Assembly: GCF_000469585.1 (NCBI RefSeq)
Contig: NZ_KI273144.1
Location: forward strand, 170,753 to 234,752
DNA length: 64,000 bases
DNA from: Chrysiogenes arsenatis DSM 11915
GTDB taxonomy: Bacteria; Chrysiogenota; Chrysiogenetes; Chrysiogenales; Chrysiogenaceae
Reading direction: 5' to 3'
In this document: positions 23,542-32,710 of the stretch, piece by piece
Numbering within the stretch: position 1 is the stretch's first letter
Layout: each line of letters begins with the position of its first letter
Program-made: the position numbers and the translations under genes
Notes under the pieces: generated by a model
Told to the model about the DNA's origin: nothing
Databases searched by the model: none
Seen by the model: the letters and a program-made list of their open reading frames with translations, nothing else

Positions 23542-25392
23542 TCACCCATTGTCGCGGCGATGCGCAAATTCCGGCACCATCGCCTTGAGCGCCCGCAACA
23601 GTTTTGCATCATGATCTTCCGCAATTGCCAGCCGCAAGTCACTCATGCAAGCGGCAACCACTTCCGGCTGCTGTTCCCGAGCGGCCAGAATCATAATTTT
23701 TTGGTGCTCAGTGCGGGCAATATTTTCCCCGTCAATCAGCAACTCCTCGTAGAGCTTCTCGCCTGGCCGCAAACCAGTAAACTGAATATCAATATCCTGA
23801 TACGGGCTCAAGCCGCCCAACTTAATCAACCGTTCTGCCAGTTGAACAATCTTGACAGGCTCACCCATATCAAGCAGGTATATTTCGCCACCTTTTCCCA
23901 TACTCCCTGCTTGCAGCACGAGTTGAGCCGCTTCGGGGATCGTCATAAAATAACGTGTCACTTCAGGATGCGTCACCGTTACCGGCCCGCCACGACGAAT
24001 TTGATCAAGGAAACGGGGTACAACTGAGCCATTTGAACCCAGCACGTTGCCAAAACGCACCGTCGTAAATTTTGTCTGCGAATAACTGCTACTCAACATC
24101 TGCACATAAATTTCTGCGGCGCGCTTGGTCGCTCCCATCACATTCGTCGGATTCACCGCTTTGTCAGTCGAAATCATGACAAAATTCTTCACCCCGACCT
24201 CTTCGGCACAATCCGCAATCGTTTGTGTACCAAAAAGATTATTGCTGACGGATTCACAGGGGTTCATTTCCATCATCGGAACGTGTTTATAGGCGGCGGC
24301 GTGAAAAACCGTGTCGGGACGTTCCAGCGCAAACACCGACCGCAGCCGGTCGCGATGACGAATATCAACAATATACGGAACAACGGCAACAGCAGGAAAG
24401 CTTTCGCGTAACTCAAGTTCAATCTGGTAGAGCGGCGTTTCCGCCTGCTCAACCAACACGATTTGGCGTGGCGCAAACCGCGCGATCTGCCGGCAGATTT
24501 CCGCACCGATAGAACCACCGGCACCGCTTACCATTACGACTTTCCCAGCGATATATCGCGCAATTCCGTCGGTATCAATCTGCACCGCATCGCGACCCAG
24601 CAGATCTTCCATATCGAGCGAACGCACCTGCGACAACAGATCTTCGTGCGCAATCAAACCACGGCGCGGGAGAATACTGAAATTTAAATGTCCCGGCGCA
24701 CGGTCAACAATCTCACGCACTTTGCGCACCGAAATCTCTTCTTCCGCTATCACCACCTGTTTGACGCCCAGTTTTTCACAGGCTCCGCCTAATACCTCAA
24801 GCCCTCCTATCACTTCAACACCGGAAATGAGCTTCCCGCTCGAACGAGTTGCCGTAAATTCGAGATCAATTATACCCGCCACCCAATACGGCGAGTGCGG
24901 TGAATACGTGCTTTTAACAAAAGATACCGCCAAATCGTGCGTTCCAATCACGATAATAGGCTCATCCCCGCGATGCTGCTGGAAAAAATACCCATCCTTC
25001 AGCATGCGCCACGCCAAACGAATGCCAATCAACAAGCCCGTGGTGAGCAAGAAGTCGAGCAGGATAATCGAACGCGAAAAAGCGCCAAAATGGTTGAGAA
25101 ATAAAAAGAGCGCAAAGGAGGCAATCGACGCCACCACCGAGGCTTGCACAATTCGCACGACTTCTGGAATCGATGTGTAGCGCACCACGCTACGGTAAAT
25201 ACCGAACAGATAGAAAACCGGTGGTTTCGCAATCAATGCCGCCAAAAGCCCGGTAGAGAACCAATCGAGGTACATCTCACTTTGCAAACCAAACAACTCA
25301 AAACGGAGCAAGAAAGCGAGAATCGACGCCAGTATAATGAGCAAAATATCGCAGAAAACCAATATCAGTGTTTTATGATTCAGACGTTTCAC
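23542..25392 (-). CDS. membrane-bound nucleotide-sugar dehydratase (CapD/WbpM/PglF family)
   Basis: A 616-residue protein. Four membrane helices occupy residues 1-115; a CoA-binding-like domain follows (to about 270), then an extended short-chain dehydratase domain with VVMVSGAGGSIGAEICRQIA (NAD-binding) and the active-site region MISTDKAVNPTNVMGATKRA, in which the Met-x-x-x-Lys pattern of WbpM/PglF replaces Tyr-x-x-x-Lys. Relatives convert UDP-GlcNAc to a 4-keto-6-deoxy sugar for O-antigen, capsule or protein glycosylation. The start is GTG 25392 with GGAG six bases upstream and overlaps yihY. No other sugar genes flank it. Confidence 0.92.
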   Translation of the reverse strand: MKRLNHKTLILVFCDILLIILASILAFLLRFELFGLQSEMYLDWFSTGLLAALIAKPPVFYLFGIYRSVVRYTSIPEVVRIVQASVVASIASFALFLFLNHFGAFSRSIILLDFLLTTGLLIGIRLAWRMLKDGYFFQQHRGDEPIIVIGTHDLAVSFVKSTYSPHSPYWVAGIIDLEFTATRSSGKLISGVEVIGGLEVLGGACEKLGVKQVVIAEEEISVRKVREIVDRAPGHLNFSILPRRGLIAHEDLLSQVRSLDMEDLLGRDAVQIDTDGIARYIAGKVVMVSGAGGSIGAEICRQIARFAPRQIVLVEQAETPLYQIELELRESFPAVAVVPYIVDIRHRDRLRSVFALERPDTVFHAAAYKHVPMMEMNPCESVSNNLFGTQTIADCAEEVGVKNFVMISTDKAVNPTNVMGATKRAAEIYVQMLSSSYSQTKFTTVRFGNVLGSNGSVVPRFLDQIRRGGPVTVTHPEVTRYFMTIPEAAQLVLQAGSMGKGGEIYLLDMGEPVKIVQLAERLIKLGGLSPYQDIDIQFTGLRPGEKLYEELLIDGENIARTEHQKIMILAAREQQPEVVAACMSDLRLAIAEDHDAKLLRALKAMVPEFAHRRDNG

Positions 25393-26215
25393 GCAACACT
25401 CCTGTCACCGTTTCTTCCTGCCACTCGCCAGCGCACAAACGCATACCGTACAAAAGCACGATCCACGAAATATAAATCCACAGGAAAAAGAGCAATACGA
25501 TGCTAAATGAACCATAAATGCTGGCATAGGCCTTATTCATAACGGCATACATAACAAACGCTTCTTTGGTTATATTCCATGCTATCGACGTTGCCAAAGC
25601 ACTCCACAGTAAGCGACGATTTGGCAGTGGCGTGTTTGCCGAAATTTTGAAAATGATGAAAAACGACAACCAGACAATCAGGTACGGCATGAGCAACGTA
25701 ATATCCAGATTGCGCGTATATTCGCTGCTTTGCAGGGCAATTTGCGCCTTGGTTGTGAAATAGAGCGACCCCGCCATCCCCATTGGCACGAGCGAAATCA
25801 TTGTCCAGTAGGTCGTGATGGAACCCCAGAAGTCACGTGGCGTGGAGCGAAAGATGCGACAAGCAATGTGCTGATAGTTTTTAAAGAAGAAAATCGACGT
25901 TACCGCCACGTAGACGCCGCCCGTCATCCCAAGGCGGCCAATATCGTTGACAAACATTTCGAGAAACGCATGTACCGCATCAACATTAGCTGGAATTAAA
26001 TTGCCAAGGATAAACGACTGCAACTCGCCAAAGTGATCATCAAATCCCGGCAGCCGCGTTGTCACCGATAAGACGATAAACAACAACGGGATAAACGCAA
26101 AAATCGTATAGAAGCTCAGACTGGCCGCATAGTAGTTGATTTCCGGCTCGATGAAGCCAAGGACGAGCTTTTTGACCGTCTGGTACAGCCGTTGGACATT
26201 CTCGCGTAGACTCAC
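25373..26215 (-). CDS. YihY/BrkB-family inner membrane protein
   Basis: A 280-residue protein with six membrane segments; YYAASLSFYTIFAFIPLLFI at residues 24-43 and FMLPYL..NRRLLWSALATSIAWNITK in the middle match the YihY/virulence factor BrkB family. Despite the old name RNase BN the family does not cleave RNA; its function is unsettled. GTG start overlapping the trpF stop by four bases (GTGA). Confidence 0.85.
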   Translation of the reverse strand: MSLRENVQRLYQTVKKLVLGFIEPEINYYAASLSFYTIFAFIPLLFIVLSVTTRLPGFDDHFGELQSFILGNLIPANVDAVHAFLEMFVNDIGRLGMTGGVYVAVTSIFFFKNYQHIACRIFRSTPRDFWGSITTYWTMISLVPMGMAGSLYFTTKAQIALQSSEYTRNLDITLLMPYLIVWLSFFIIFKISANTPLPNRRLLWSALATSIAWNITKEAFVMYAVMNKAYASIYGSFSIVLLFFLWIYISWIVLLYGMRLCAGEWQEETVTGVLRETSES

Positions 26216-26838
26216 GTGCTTGTCCCCCTTTTTGCTTCCGCGATAAACTTTGCTATCCGCTCACGCGATTTCACCCCACGCGTACTCTCCACCCCAGAAC
26301 TGACATCAACGCCCCAAGGCGATACTTGCGTAATGGCCAGCGCCACATTCTCCGGCGTTAATCCTCCCGCCAGCAGCAGTGGTGTCTGCTGTGCTAATTG
26401 TGCCGCAGCACTCCAATCGGCCTGCACCCCCATACCACCGTGTGCCTCGGTCGCACCATCAAAAAGGATGTGCGCCTGCGGAAACTTGGCGAGCACTTGC
26501 TGGGCGATTTGTTCGTCGGCGGTCGCAAAAATAGCTCGTGGATCGGCTTGCAAGAGCACGCCGTACTCATCTGGTGAGCCATAAAATTGAATAACATCGG
26601 TGTGTGCCGCTTGCTTCATTGTCAGCGCTTCAGCGGCACTCACTTTCACGGCAAGGCTCACCGTGCCGACCAGTGGTGGCAGTGCTGCCACAATCATTGC
26701 CGTGGCCGCTGGTTCGATAAAACGGGGCGATGGCGCGTAATGCACAAAACCAAGCGCATCAGCACCGCACTGCGCAGCGTAAACCGCCATTTCCGCATTC
26801 AGCAAGCCACAAATTTTTACCCGCACTGGTGATGACAT
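26212..26838 (-). CDS. trpF: phosphoribosylanthranilate isomerase
   Basis: A 208-residue TIM-barrel enzyme: VRVKICGLLNAEMA (active Cys in KICG), GADALGFVHYAPSPRFI, LLAGGLTPENVALAI and GVDVSSGVESTRGVKS are standard TrpF motifs. It converts N-(5-phosphoribosyl)anthranilate to CdRP in tryptophan synthesis. The ATG follows the trpC stop directly, consistent with a trpDCF cluster. Confidence 0.95.
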   Translation of the reverse strand: MSSPVRVKICGLLNAEMAVYAAQCGADALGFVHYAPSPRFIEPAATAMIVAALPPLVGTVSLAVKVSAAEALTMKQAAHTDVIQFYGSPDEYGVLLQADPRAIFATADEQIAQQVLAKFPQAHILFDGATEAHGGMGVQADWSAAAQLAQQTPLLLAGGLTPENVALAITQVSPWGVDVSSGVESTRGVKSRERIAKFIAEAKRGTST

Positions 26839-27597
26839 CTACACTCCGCGCAGCGTACGCAATGCCTGAGCCCGATCCGGCTGACGCATCAAGTATTCAC
26901 CGATCAAGAACATGCGAATGCCGTTACCCAGCATATACGTCACATCTTCCGCGCCGCCAATGCCGCTTTCACACACAATGGGACGACCCGTATTCTGATG
27001 GATGGCGATTGATGTTTCCAAACTGACCTCGAATGTTGAAAGATTACGATTATTCACGCCGACTAAGCCCGTAAAGTTGGCGGGAATCTTGGCCAACTGA
27101 TCGGCGCTGTGCACCTCAAACAAAACGTGCAGCCCAACTTCACCCGCCACGGCGACGAGCTCTCCGGCCTGAGCAGCACTGAGCGCTTCGCCAATCAACA
27201 AAATTGCGTCGGCACCAATTGCTGCTGCCTCGTAAATCTGTAGCGGGTCGATGATAAAATCCTTGCGCAATACCGGAAGCGACACATGACGCCGCACCGC
27301 CGTCAAATAGTCGATGCTCCCCTGAAAATAGTCACGATCGGTCAAAACACTGATAGCACGTGCGCCACCAGCGTCGTATTCGCAAGCGATAGCCACCGGA
27401 TCAAACTCGGTGCAGATAAGCCCCTTGGAAGGGCTGGCTTTTTTTACTTCAGCGATAATAGCAATGTCGCCAAACAGCATATTTCCGGTAAAATCACGTA
27501 TCTCGGTGCGCTCCGCAGCACGCTGCCGAAGCTCTTTACCGTGGGGCACCAGTGCCGCCACTTCATTTTTTTTTGTAGCCAGAATTTTCGTCAACAT
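26839..27597 (-). CDS. trpC: indole-3-glycerol phosphate synthase
   Basis: A 252-residue TIM-barrel protein with IIAEVKKASPSKGLI (substrate Lys), LPVLRKDFIIDPLQIYEA, GVNNRNLSTFEV and VCESGI motifs. It closes CdRP to indole-3-glycerol phosphate. ATG 27597 is chosen because GGAG stands six bases before it; a TTG two codons earlier is also possible. The start overlaps the trpD stop by seven bases. A run of nine A in codons 8-11 is present. Confidence 0.95.
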   Translation of the reverse strand: MLTKILATKKNEVAALVPHGKELRQRAAERTEIRDFTGNMLFGDIAIIAEVKKASPSKGLICTEFDPVAIACEYDAGGARAISVLTDRDYFQGSIDYLTAVRRHVSLPVLRKDFIIDPLQIYEAAAIGADAILLIGEALSAAQAGELVAVAGEVGLHVLFEVHSADQLAKIPANFTGLVGVNNRNLSTFEVSLETSIAIHQNTGRPIVCESGIGGAEDVTYMLGNGIRMFLIGEYLMRQPDRAQALRTLRGV

Positions 27598-28622
27598 GCG
27601 CAACTCCGATTAAACGCGATAAACGCTTCACAACTGCGTGCAGCAGCACCAGAATCGATCAGGCGGCGCGCAGATTCTACCCCTTCGCTCACCGAGCCAA
27701 CCACTTCACATGCTAAGAGCGCAAAGGCGGCATTCAACAAAACAATATCACGGCGCGCCCCCGTTATTGAGCCACGCAAAATGCCTAAACTGAGGTCACG
27801 ATTGATTTCGGGAGTGCTGCCGCGAATTTCCTCCGGGCTAACCTTATGCAAACCGACCGTTTCTGGATTAAAAATTTCGACGCGAATACCCTGCGCGTCA
27901 CCCGTCACCACTTTTGTGTCCGTGCACAGCGTCACTTCGTCCATGCCATCAAGACCACTGACGAGGATCACGCGGCGCGAACCAAGTTCCAGCAATACTT
28001 CGGCGAGTGTTTCTAAGAGTTGCGGATCAAAAACACCAAGCAGTTGATACGGAGCATTGGCGGGATTTGTCAGCGGCCCAAGGACATTGAAAATCGTCCG
28101 GATCCCTAGGCCACGGCGCACCGGCCCCGCATATTTCATGGCGGGATGATGCGTTGCCGCAAAAATAAACCCAAGGCGACATGCTTCAATCGAAGCGGCG
28201 ATTTTTTCCGGCGTCGCCTGAATGTCCACCCCCAGTTCGCGCATTAAATCAGCGCTGCCGCTTTTGCTGGAAATAGAGACATTGCCATGCTTGGCAACAT
28301 GCACCCCGCCGTGCGCCGCGAGCAGAAGCGCTACCGTCGTTGAGATATTAAAGGTTGAAGTTCCGTCGCCACCCGTGCCACAGGTATCGAGTAATCGCGG
28401 CGGAAGGGTTCTTAATGGGATCTTTACCGAGCGCTGGCGCATGGCCATGGTTGCCGCCAAGATTTCATCTTTCGACTCGCCCTTCATTCGCAGTCCGGTC
28501 AGGAGAGCGGCGAGCTGAATCTCGCTGCATTTCCCCTCCATAATATCGTTAAAAACTTCCAGCGCCTGCTCACGGGAGAGGTCTTTTCCGGCAAGTACTG
28601 TTTCAATCGCCTTGCGCAGCAT
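27591..28622 (-). CDS. trpD: anthranilate phosphoribosyltransferase
   Basis: A 343-residue enzyme. It contains DTCGTGGDGTSTFNIST (PRPP loop), HGNVSISSKSGSADLMRELG and FAATHHPAMKYAGPVRR, diagnostic of TrpD. It joins anthranilate to PRPP. AAGGAG lies eight bases upstream of the ATG. It heads a leftward series trpD-trpC-trpF; trpE, trpG, trpB and trpA are not in the window. Divergent from the L13/S9 operon across a 307-base gap that must hold its promoter. Confidence 0.95.
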   Translation of the reverse strand: MLRKAIETVLAGKDLSREQALEVFNDIMEGKCSEIQLAALLTGLRMKGESKDEILAATMAMRQRSVKIPLRTLPPRLLDTCGTGGDGTSTFNISTTVALLLAAHGGVHVAKHGNVSISSKSGSADLMRELGVDIQATPEKIAASIEACRLGFIFAATHHPAMKYAGPVRRGLGIRTIFNVLGPLTNPANAPYQLLGVFDPQLLETLAEVLLELGSRRVILVSGLDGMDEVTLCTDTKVVTGDAQGIRVEIFNPETVGLHKVSPEEIRGSTPEINRDLSLGILRGSITGARRDIVLLNAAFALLACEVVGSVSEGVESARRLIDSGAAARSCEAFIAFNRSCAC

Positions 28623-28753
28623 CGATAGGCTCCTTCACATCATGAATTAGGTCGTAAATCATAACGGCGAAAAGAATCGTTGTACATGAAAAAATCCTGT
28701 GCGCATCGCCTCGTCATTTTGATGCGCTTTGTCCTTCATACACATTTTTCCGC

Positions 28754-28783
28754 TTGACACTCGCTAGCACTCATCATTACTAT
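28754..28783 (+). promoter_or_regulatory. sigma-70-type promoter for rplM-rpsI
   Basis: A perfect -35 TTGACA (28754-28759) is followed after 18 bases by TACTAT (28778-28783), or after 17 bases by TTACTA. It lies about 150 bases before rplM. Confidence 0.6.
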
Positions 28784-28789
28784 GCTCGC

Positions 28790-28920
28790 TGCTGTTTTTT
28801 GCTGAAAGGTGGGTTCAGCGACAGTAATTCCTTGCATCGATACCACTTCCCGTTTGTTGGTATCGCTGTTCACTCCATCAGTTTGCCTTCGACAAGCAAA
28901 CAAGACTACTGAATCAAGGA
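28790..28920 (+). promoter_or_regulatory. structured 5' leader of the L13/S9 operon
   Basis: Downstream of the promoter three stem-loops follow one another: GCTGAA/TTCAGC (28801-28819), CGATACCA/TGGTATCG (28838-28865, perfect eight pairs) and GTTTGC/GCAAAC (28881-28901). The ribosome-binding site AAGGAAAGG comes next. L13 binds its own leader in other bacteria to control the operon; a similar role here is inferred, as I cannot match the fold to a described L13 leader by eye. The rest of the 28623-28929 gap shows nothing else beyond this and the trpD start region. Confidence 0.5.
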
Positions 28921-28929
28921 AAGGTTCTC

Positions 28930-29355
28930 ATGAAAACCTACGTATCTAAGGGCGAAATTGAAAAGAAATGGTTTGTAGTGGATGCTGAAGGGCAAACACT
29001 CGGACGTCTAGCCAGCGCAATTGCTACTATTCTGCGCGGCAAGCACAAGGTAACGTTTACCCCGCACATGAATGATGGCGACTACGTTGTGGTTATCAAC
29101 GCAGACAAAATCCACTTGACTGGCAAAAAAGCTCAACAAAAAATCTACTATCATCACACTTGGTATACCGGTGGCTTGAAAGCAGAAAGCTTTGCGAGCC
29201 TGATTGACAGAAAGCCGGAGAAGGTTCTTATGCAAGCCGTTAAAGGGATGCTCCCCAAAAACCGTCTGGCTCGCCAGATGATTAAACAACTCAAGCTTTA
29301 CGCTGGTGCGGAACATCCACACGCTGCGAACAAGCCTGAAGTTCTGAAAGTATAA
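28930..29355 (+). CDS. rplM: 50S ribosomal protein L13
   Basis: A 141-residue protein with typical L13 sequence: [39 protein letters not shown] and [20 protein letters not shown]. It is an early assembly protein of the large subunit. Strong ribosome-binding site. It is followed 11 bases later by rpsI, the universal bacterial arrangement. A basal promoter and three stem-loops precede it. Confidence 0.98.
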   Translation: MKTYVSKGEIEKKWFVVDAEGQTLGRLASAIATILRGKHKVTFTPHMNDGDYVVVINADKIHLTGKKAQQKIYYHHTWYTGGLKAESFASLIDRKPEKVLMQAVKGMLPKNRLARQMIKQLKLYAGAEHPHAANKPEVLKV

Positions 29356-29366
29356 GGGAGTAAAGC

Positions 29367-29756
29367 ATGTCTGAACGTTACTATGCAACCGGTCGGCGTA
29401 AAGCTTCCATTGCTCGGGTGTGGCTCACTCCTGGGAATGGCAATATCGTAGTGAACCAGAAACCTTTCGAAGAATACTTCGTTCGCGAAACAACAAAAAT
29501 GGTGGCGAAGCAACCACTGAGCCTTACCAGCAACCTTGGCAAGTTCGACCTCTACATCACCGTTAAAGGTGGCGGTCTGACCGGACAAGCTGGCGCGTTG
29601 AAGCTTGGTATCGCTCGTTGCCTGTCGCAAATCTCGCTTGATCTGCGCAAGACACTGAAGGCTAACGGCCTTCTGACCCGCGACGCTCGCGTGGTAGAAC
29701 GTAAAAAGTACGGCCTGCACAAAGCTCGTCGCGCTTCTCAGTTCTCCAAGCGTTAA
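29367..29756 (+). CDS. rpsI: 30S ribosomal protein S9
   Basis: A 129-residue protein with [20 protein letters not shown] at the N-terminus, [20 protein letters not shown] in the centre and the invariant basic end [17 protein letters not shown], whose last Arg reaches the P-site tRNA. GGGAG precedes the ATG. A strong terminator follows the stop codon. Confidence 0.98.
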   Translation: MSERYYATGRRKASIARVWLTPGNGNIVVNQKPFEEYFVRETTKMVAKQPLSLTSNLGKFDLYITVKGGGLTGQAGALKLGIARCLSQISLDLRKTLKANGLLTRDARVVERKKYGLHKARRASQFSKR

Positions 29757-29774
29757 TTCTTTCTTGCTACATAC

Positions 29775-29810
29775 ATCCCCGGCAGGGCGCACCTTGCTGG
29801 GGATTTTTTT
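29775..29810 (+). terminator. terminator of rplM-rpsI
   Basis: ATCCCC..GGGGAT outer stem with an inner GC-rich stem, followed directly by seven T, 19 bases after the rpsI stop. Confidence 0.92.
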
Positions 29811-29829
29811 ATTGCACACGCGCGTATAC

Positions 29830-29865
29830 AAAAAAGCCCCCGACTCTTGCGAGCCGAGGGCTTTT
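29830..29865 (-). terminator. terminator of acnB
   Basis: AAAAAGCCC..GGGCTTTT with inner pairs CG.CTC/GAG.CG and a TTGC loop; on the minus strand a run of six T follows. It lies 15 bases beyond the acnB stop. Confidence 0.9.
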
Positions 29866-29879
29866 GATTGTGTGCAAAA

Positions 29880-32420
29880 TTATACTGAATAGACAGCCGT
29901 TGGGATTTCGTCGAACTGGAGGTACTGATAGATCGCTTCGCTTTTCGGAGCAATCTTCTTATTGTAGGCCTCCAGATATTCCGCTGGAGTTGGGAGCTTG
30001 CCCATAACTGCAGCGACCGCACCGAGTTCGGCGGAACCAAGGTAGACTTGTGCGCCGTCGCCCATACGGTCATCGAAGTTCCGTGTCGAGGTCGAGAAAA
30101 CGTTGACTTTATCTGGCACACGCGCTTGGTTCCCCATGCACAGTGAGCAGCCAGCAATTTCGATACGGCAACCAAAGGCGCTGTACACAGAGAAGTACGC
30201 TTCGTCCTTGAGCTTACTCTGATCCATGCGCGTTGGGGGGCAGATCCACGTACGCACGTTCGGATTAAACTTCTCGCCACGCCAGATTTCGGCAGCCGCG
30301 CGGAAGTGGCCAATATTGGTCATGCACGAACCAAGGAAGACGTCCTGGATGGAAGTTCCCGCAACGTCAGAGAGGAGCTTGACGTCATCTGGATCGTTCG
30401 GGCACGCCAAGATCGGCTCGGTGATTTCGGCAAGGTCGATTTCGATAACCGCCGCGTACTCAGCATTTTTATCGGCTTCGAGCAGCTCTGGCTTCGCTAA
30501 CCATGCTTCAACTTCAGCAATGCGGCGACGGATGGTATCAGCATCCTGATAGCCATCGACAATCATCTGTTTCATCAGCGCGACGTTCGAGCGGAGGTAG
30601 GTAGCGACTGACTCTTTGGAAAGTTGAATGCAGCCAGCAGCGGCAGAGCGCTCAGCAGCGGCGTCGGTCAATTCGAATGCTTGCTCGACGGTCAGTTCAG
30701 GCAACCCTTCCATTTCAAGGATGCGGCCATTGAAGATGTTCTTTTTGTTCTTTTTCGGAACGGTCAACAGTCCTTGCTTAATCGCCCAGAATGGGATGGC
30801 GTTGACGGCATCGCGCAACGTAATACCAGGATTTAGTTTGCCTTTGAAACGTACTAAAACCGACTCTGGCATGTCGAGTGGCATAAAGCCCATCGCGCCC
30901 GCGAAGGCAACGAGGCCAGATCCAGCAGGGAACGAAATGCCGATTGGGAAGCGGGTGTGCGAGTCGCCACCGGTGCCAACGGTATCTGGCAGCAAGAGGC
31001 GGTTGAGCCATGAGTGGATAACCCCATCGCCAGGGCGGCAGGCAACGCCACCACGCTCTGCGACAAAGTCAGGCAAGCTCTTGTGCATTTTAACGTCAGC
31101 TGGCTTTGGATAGGCGGCAGTGTGACAGAAAGACTGCATGAAAAGTCCCGCTTGGAACTTGAGGCAGGCGAGTTCTTTGAGTTCGTCGGCAGTCATCGGG
31201 CCAGTGGTGTCTTGCGAACCAACGGTGGTCATTTTCGGCTCACACGCCGTACCGGGAAGTATCCCCGCTACGCCGCAGGCTTTCCCGACCATTTTTTGCG
31301 CCAGCGTGTAGCCTTGGCCAGCTTTTGCGGTGGGGTTATCGGGCAGGGTGAATACGGTAGTAGCCGGCAGCCCAAGCGCTTTGCGAGCCTTGTCAGTTAC
31401 CGCGCGACCGATAATTAGTGGAATCCGTCCGCCAGCGCGGAATTCGTCCGAAAGGGTATTTGGCGCGATCGTAAAAGTAGAAATGACTTCCCCTTTTTCG
31501 TTGCTGATTTCCCCTTTAGCGGTGTTGATGGTAATAACGTCACCATCGTTCATTTTAGTAACATCAGCCTTCAGTGGCAATGCGCCGGAATCCTGTGCAG
31601 TGTTAAAGAAAATCGGAGCGATAACACTCCCGATAATCACGCCGCCGGTTTTCTTGTTAGGAACCGCGGGGATGTCAGAGCCAATGTGCCACAACACTGA
31701 GTTACAGGCAGACTTGCGTGAAGAGCCGGTGCCAACAACGTCACCAACAAAGGCGACCTGATGACCAGCGGCACGCCAGGCAGCAATATCCTTGAGACGA
31801 TTCGGGAAGCGAGTTTTCCCCATAACCAGAGCGTGAAGGGGGATATCGGGACGGCTCCACGCATCGCCAGCGGGAGAGAAGTCGTCGGTGTTGATTTCGC
31901 CTTCAACTTTGAAGACTTTTACCTTGATCACTTCAGGAACGCCGGCGCGCTTGGTGAACCATTCGGCGTTGGCCCATGATTCAAGTACTTTCTTGGCAGC
32001 AGCATTTGAAGAAGCCAAGGCGGCAACAGCGTCAAAACCATCATAGACAAGTGTCATACCGCAAAGAGCACAGGCTGCTTCATCAGCCAGCGCAGCGTCT
32101 TTCAGAGCATCAACAAGCGGCATAACGTTATAGCCACCCATCATCGTGCCGAGGATGCGCACGGCATCAACCGGAGCAACAAGCGGAGACTTTTTCTTAC
32201 CGGTAACGATTTCGGCAAGGTATTCCGCTTTTACTTTCGCGGCAGGGTCAACACCCGGGGAAATCCGCTCCTTCAGGAGGGTAAGCAGAAACGCTTCTTT
32301 GCCAGCCGGTGGATTGCTCAGCAATTCGCAAAGTTCAGTGGTTTGCTGTGGTGTCAGTGGCAGAGCGGGAATCCCCATCGCCGCGCGTTCGGCTTCATGG
32401 GCTAAGTAGGCTTCAATCAT
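29880..32420 (-). CDS. acnB: aconitase B (bifunctional aconitate hydratase)
   Basis: An 846-residue protein of AcnB type: N-terminal HEAT-like domain starting [20 protein letters not shown], a swivel domain ([20 protein letters not shown]) placed before the catalytic core, and the [4Fe-4S] ligands in [10 protein letters not shown] (about residue 695) and [11 protein letters not shown] (about 757-760). The order of domains distinguishes it from AcnA. It interconverts citrate and isocitrate and may hydrate 2-methyl-cis-aconitate. ATG 32420 is preferred: GGAG lies eight bases before it, whereas the longer frame to 32495 starts within the promoter region. A perfect palindrome 80 bases upstream suggests control by a GntR-type regulator. 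Confidence 0.96.
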   Translation of the reverse strand: MIEAYLAHEAERAAMGIPALPLTPQQTTELCELLSNPPAGKEAFLLTLLKERISPGVDPAAKVKAEYLAEIVTGKKKSPLVAPVDAVRILGTMMGGYNVMPLVDALKDAALADEAACALCGMTLVYDGFDAVAALASSNAAAKKVLESWANAEWFTKRAGVPEVIKVKVFKVEGEINTDDFSPAGDAWSRPDIPLHALVMGKTRFPNRLKDIAAWRAAGHQVAFVGDVVGTGSSRKSACNSVLWHIGSDIPAVPNKKTGGVIIGSVIAPIFFNTAQDSGALPLKADVTKMNDGDVITINTAKGEISNEKGEVISTFTIAPNTLSDEFRAGGRIPLIIGRAVTDKARKALGLPATTVFTLPDNPTAKAGQGYTLAQKMVGKACGVAGILPGTACEPKMTTVGSQDTTGPMTADELKELACLKFQAGLFMQSFCHTAAYPKPADVKMHKSLPDFVAERGGVACRPGDGVIHSWLNRLLLPDTVGTGGDSHTRFPIGISFPAGSGLVAFAGAMGFMPLDMPESVLVRFKGKLNPGITLRDAVNAIPFWAIKQGLLTVPKKNKKNIFNGRILEMEGLPELTVEQAFELTDAAAERSAAAGCIQLSKESVATYLRSNVALMKQMIVDGYQDADTIRRRIAEVEAWLAKPELLEADKNAEYAAVIEIDLAEITEPILACPNDPDDVKLLSDVAGTSIQDVFLGSCMTNIGHFRAAAEIWRGEKFNPNVRTWICPPTRMDQSKLKDEAYFSVYSAFGCRIEIAGCSLCMGNQARVPDKVNVFSTSTRNFDDRMGDGAQVYLGSAELGAVAAVMGKLPTPAEYLEAYNKKIAPKSEAIYQYLQFDEIPTAVYSV

Positions 32421-32499
32421 GGGCATCTCCTGTAGAAAATTGCCAGTATCGCAAGGGGCAACCCTTCGCAAATCAAATGGCATTACATTTTTCATCTAT

Positions 32500-32511
32500 A
32501 TTGTATACAAT
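32500..32511. promoter_or_regulatory. perfect palindrome upstream of acnB (GntR/FadR-type operator candidate)
   Basis: ATTGTATACAAT is a perfect 12-base palindrome containing the GTnnnAC-like GTATAC core of sites for FadR-subfamily GntR regulators. It is 80 bases before the acnB start and 200 bases before the divergent nucleotidyltransferase gene; no GntR gene is in the window. Confidence 0.45.
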
Positions 32512-32710
32512 CGAGGAAATTTTTGTCAAAGGAAAACACTCACCGGAACAATGGTTACCCAAGCGCTCTCGATAAAAAACAACGTTGTGAAATTTTTGCC
32601 TTTTTCGTCGATGTTGCTTGATTTTTCACCACACAAGAAAGAGAATGGCGCCATTATTGGCGTTAGCGCGGGGAGCAGGCCGTTGCCAGCGCGTCCATGA
32701 AGGAGGAGAT

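Noticed and set aside
27566-27574. Run of nine A (coding strand) in the first codons of trpC
   Set aside because: It encodes ordinary Lys-Lys-Asn codons, and such A runs are common; nothing else suggests programmed slippage.
28760-28775. TAGCACTC near the L13 promoter, resembling half of a CIRCE heat-shock operator
   Set aside because: The second half GAGTGCTA is absent, so an HrcA site is unlikely.
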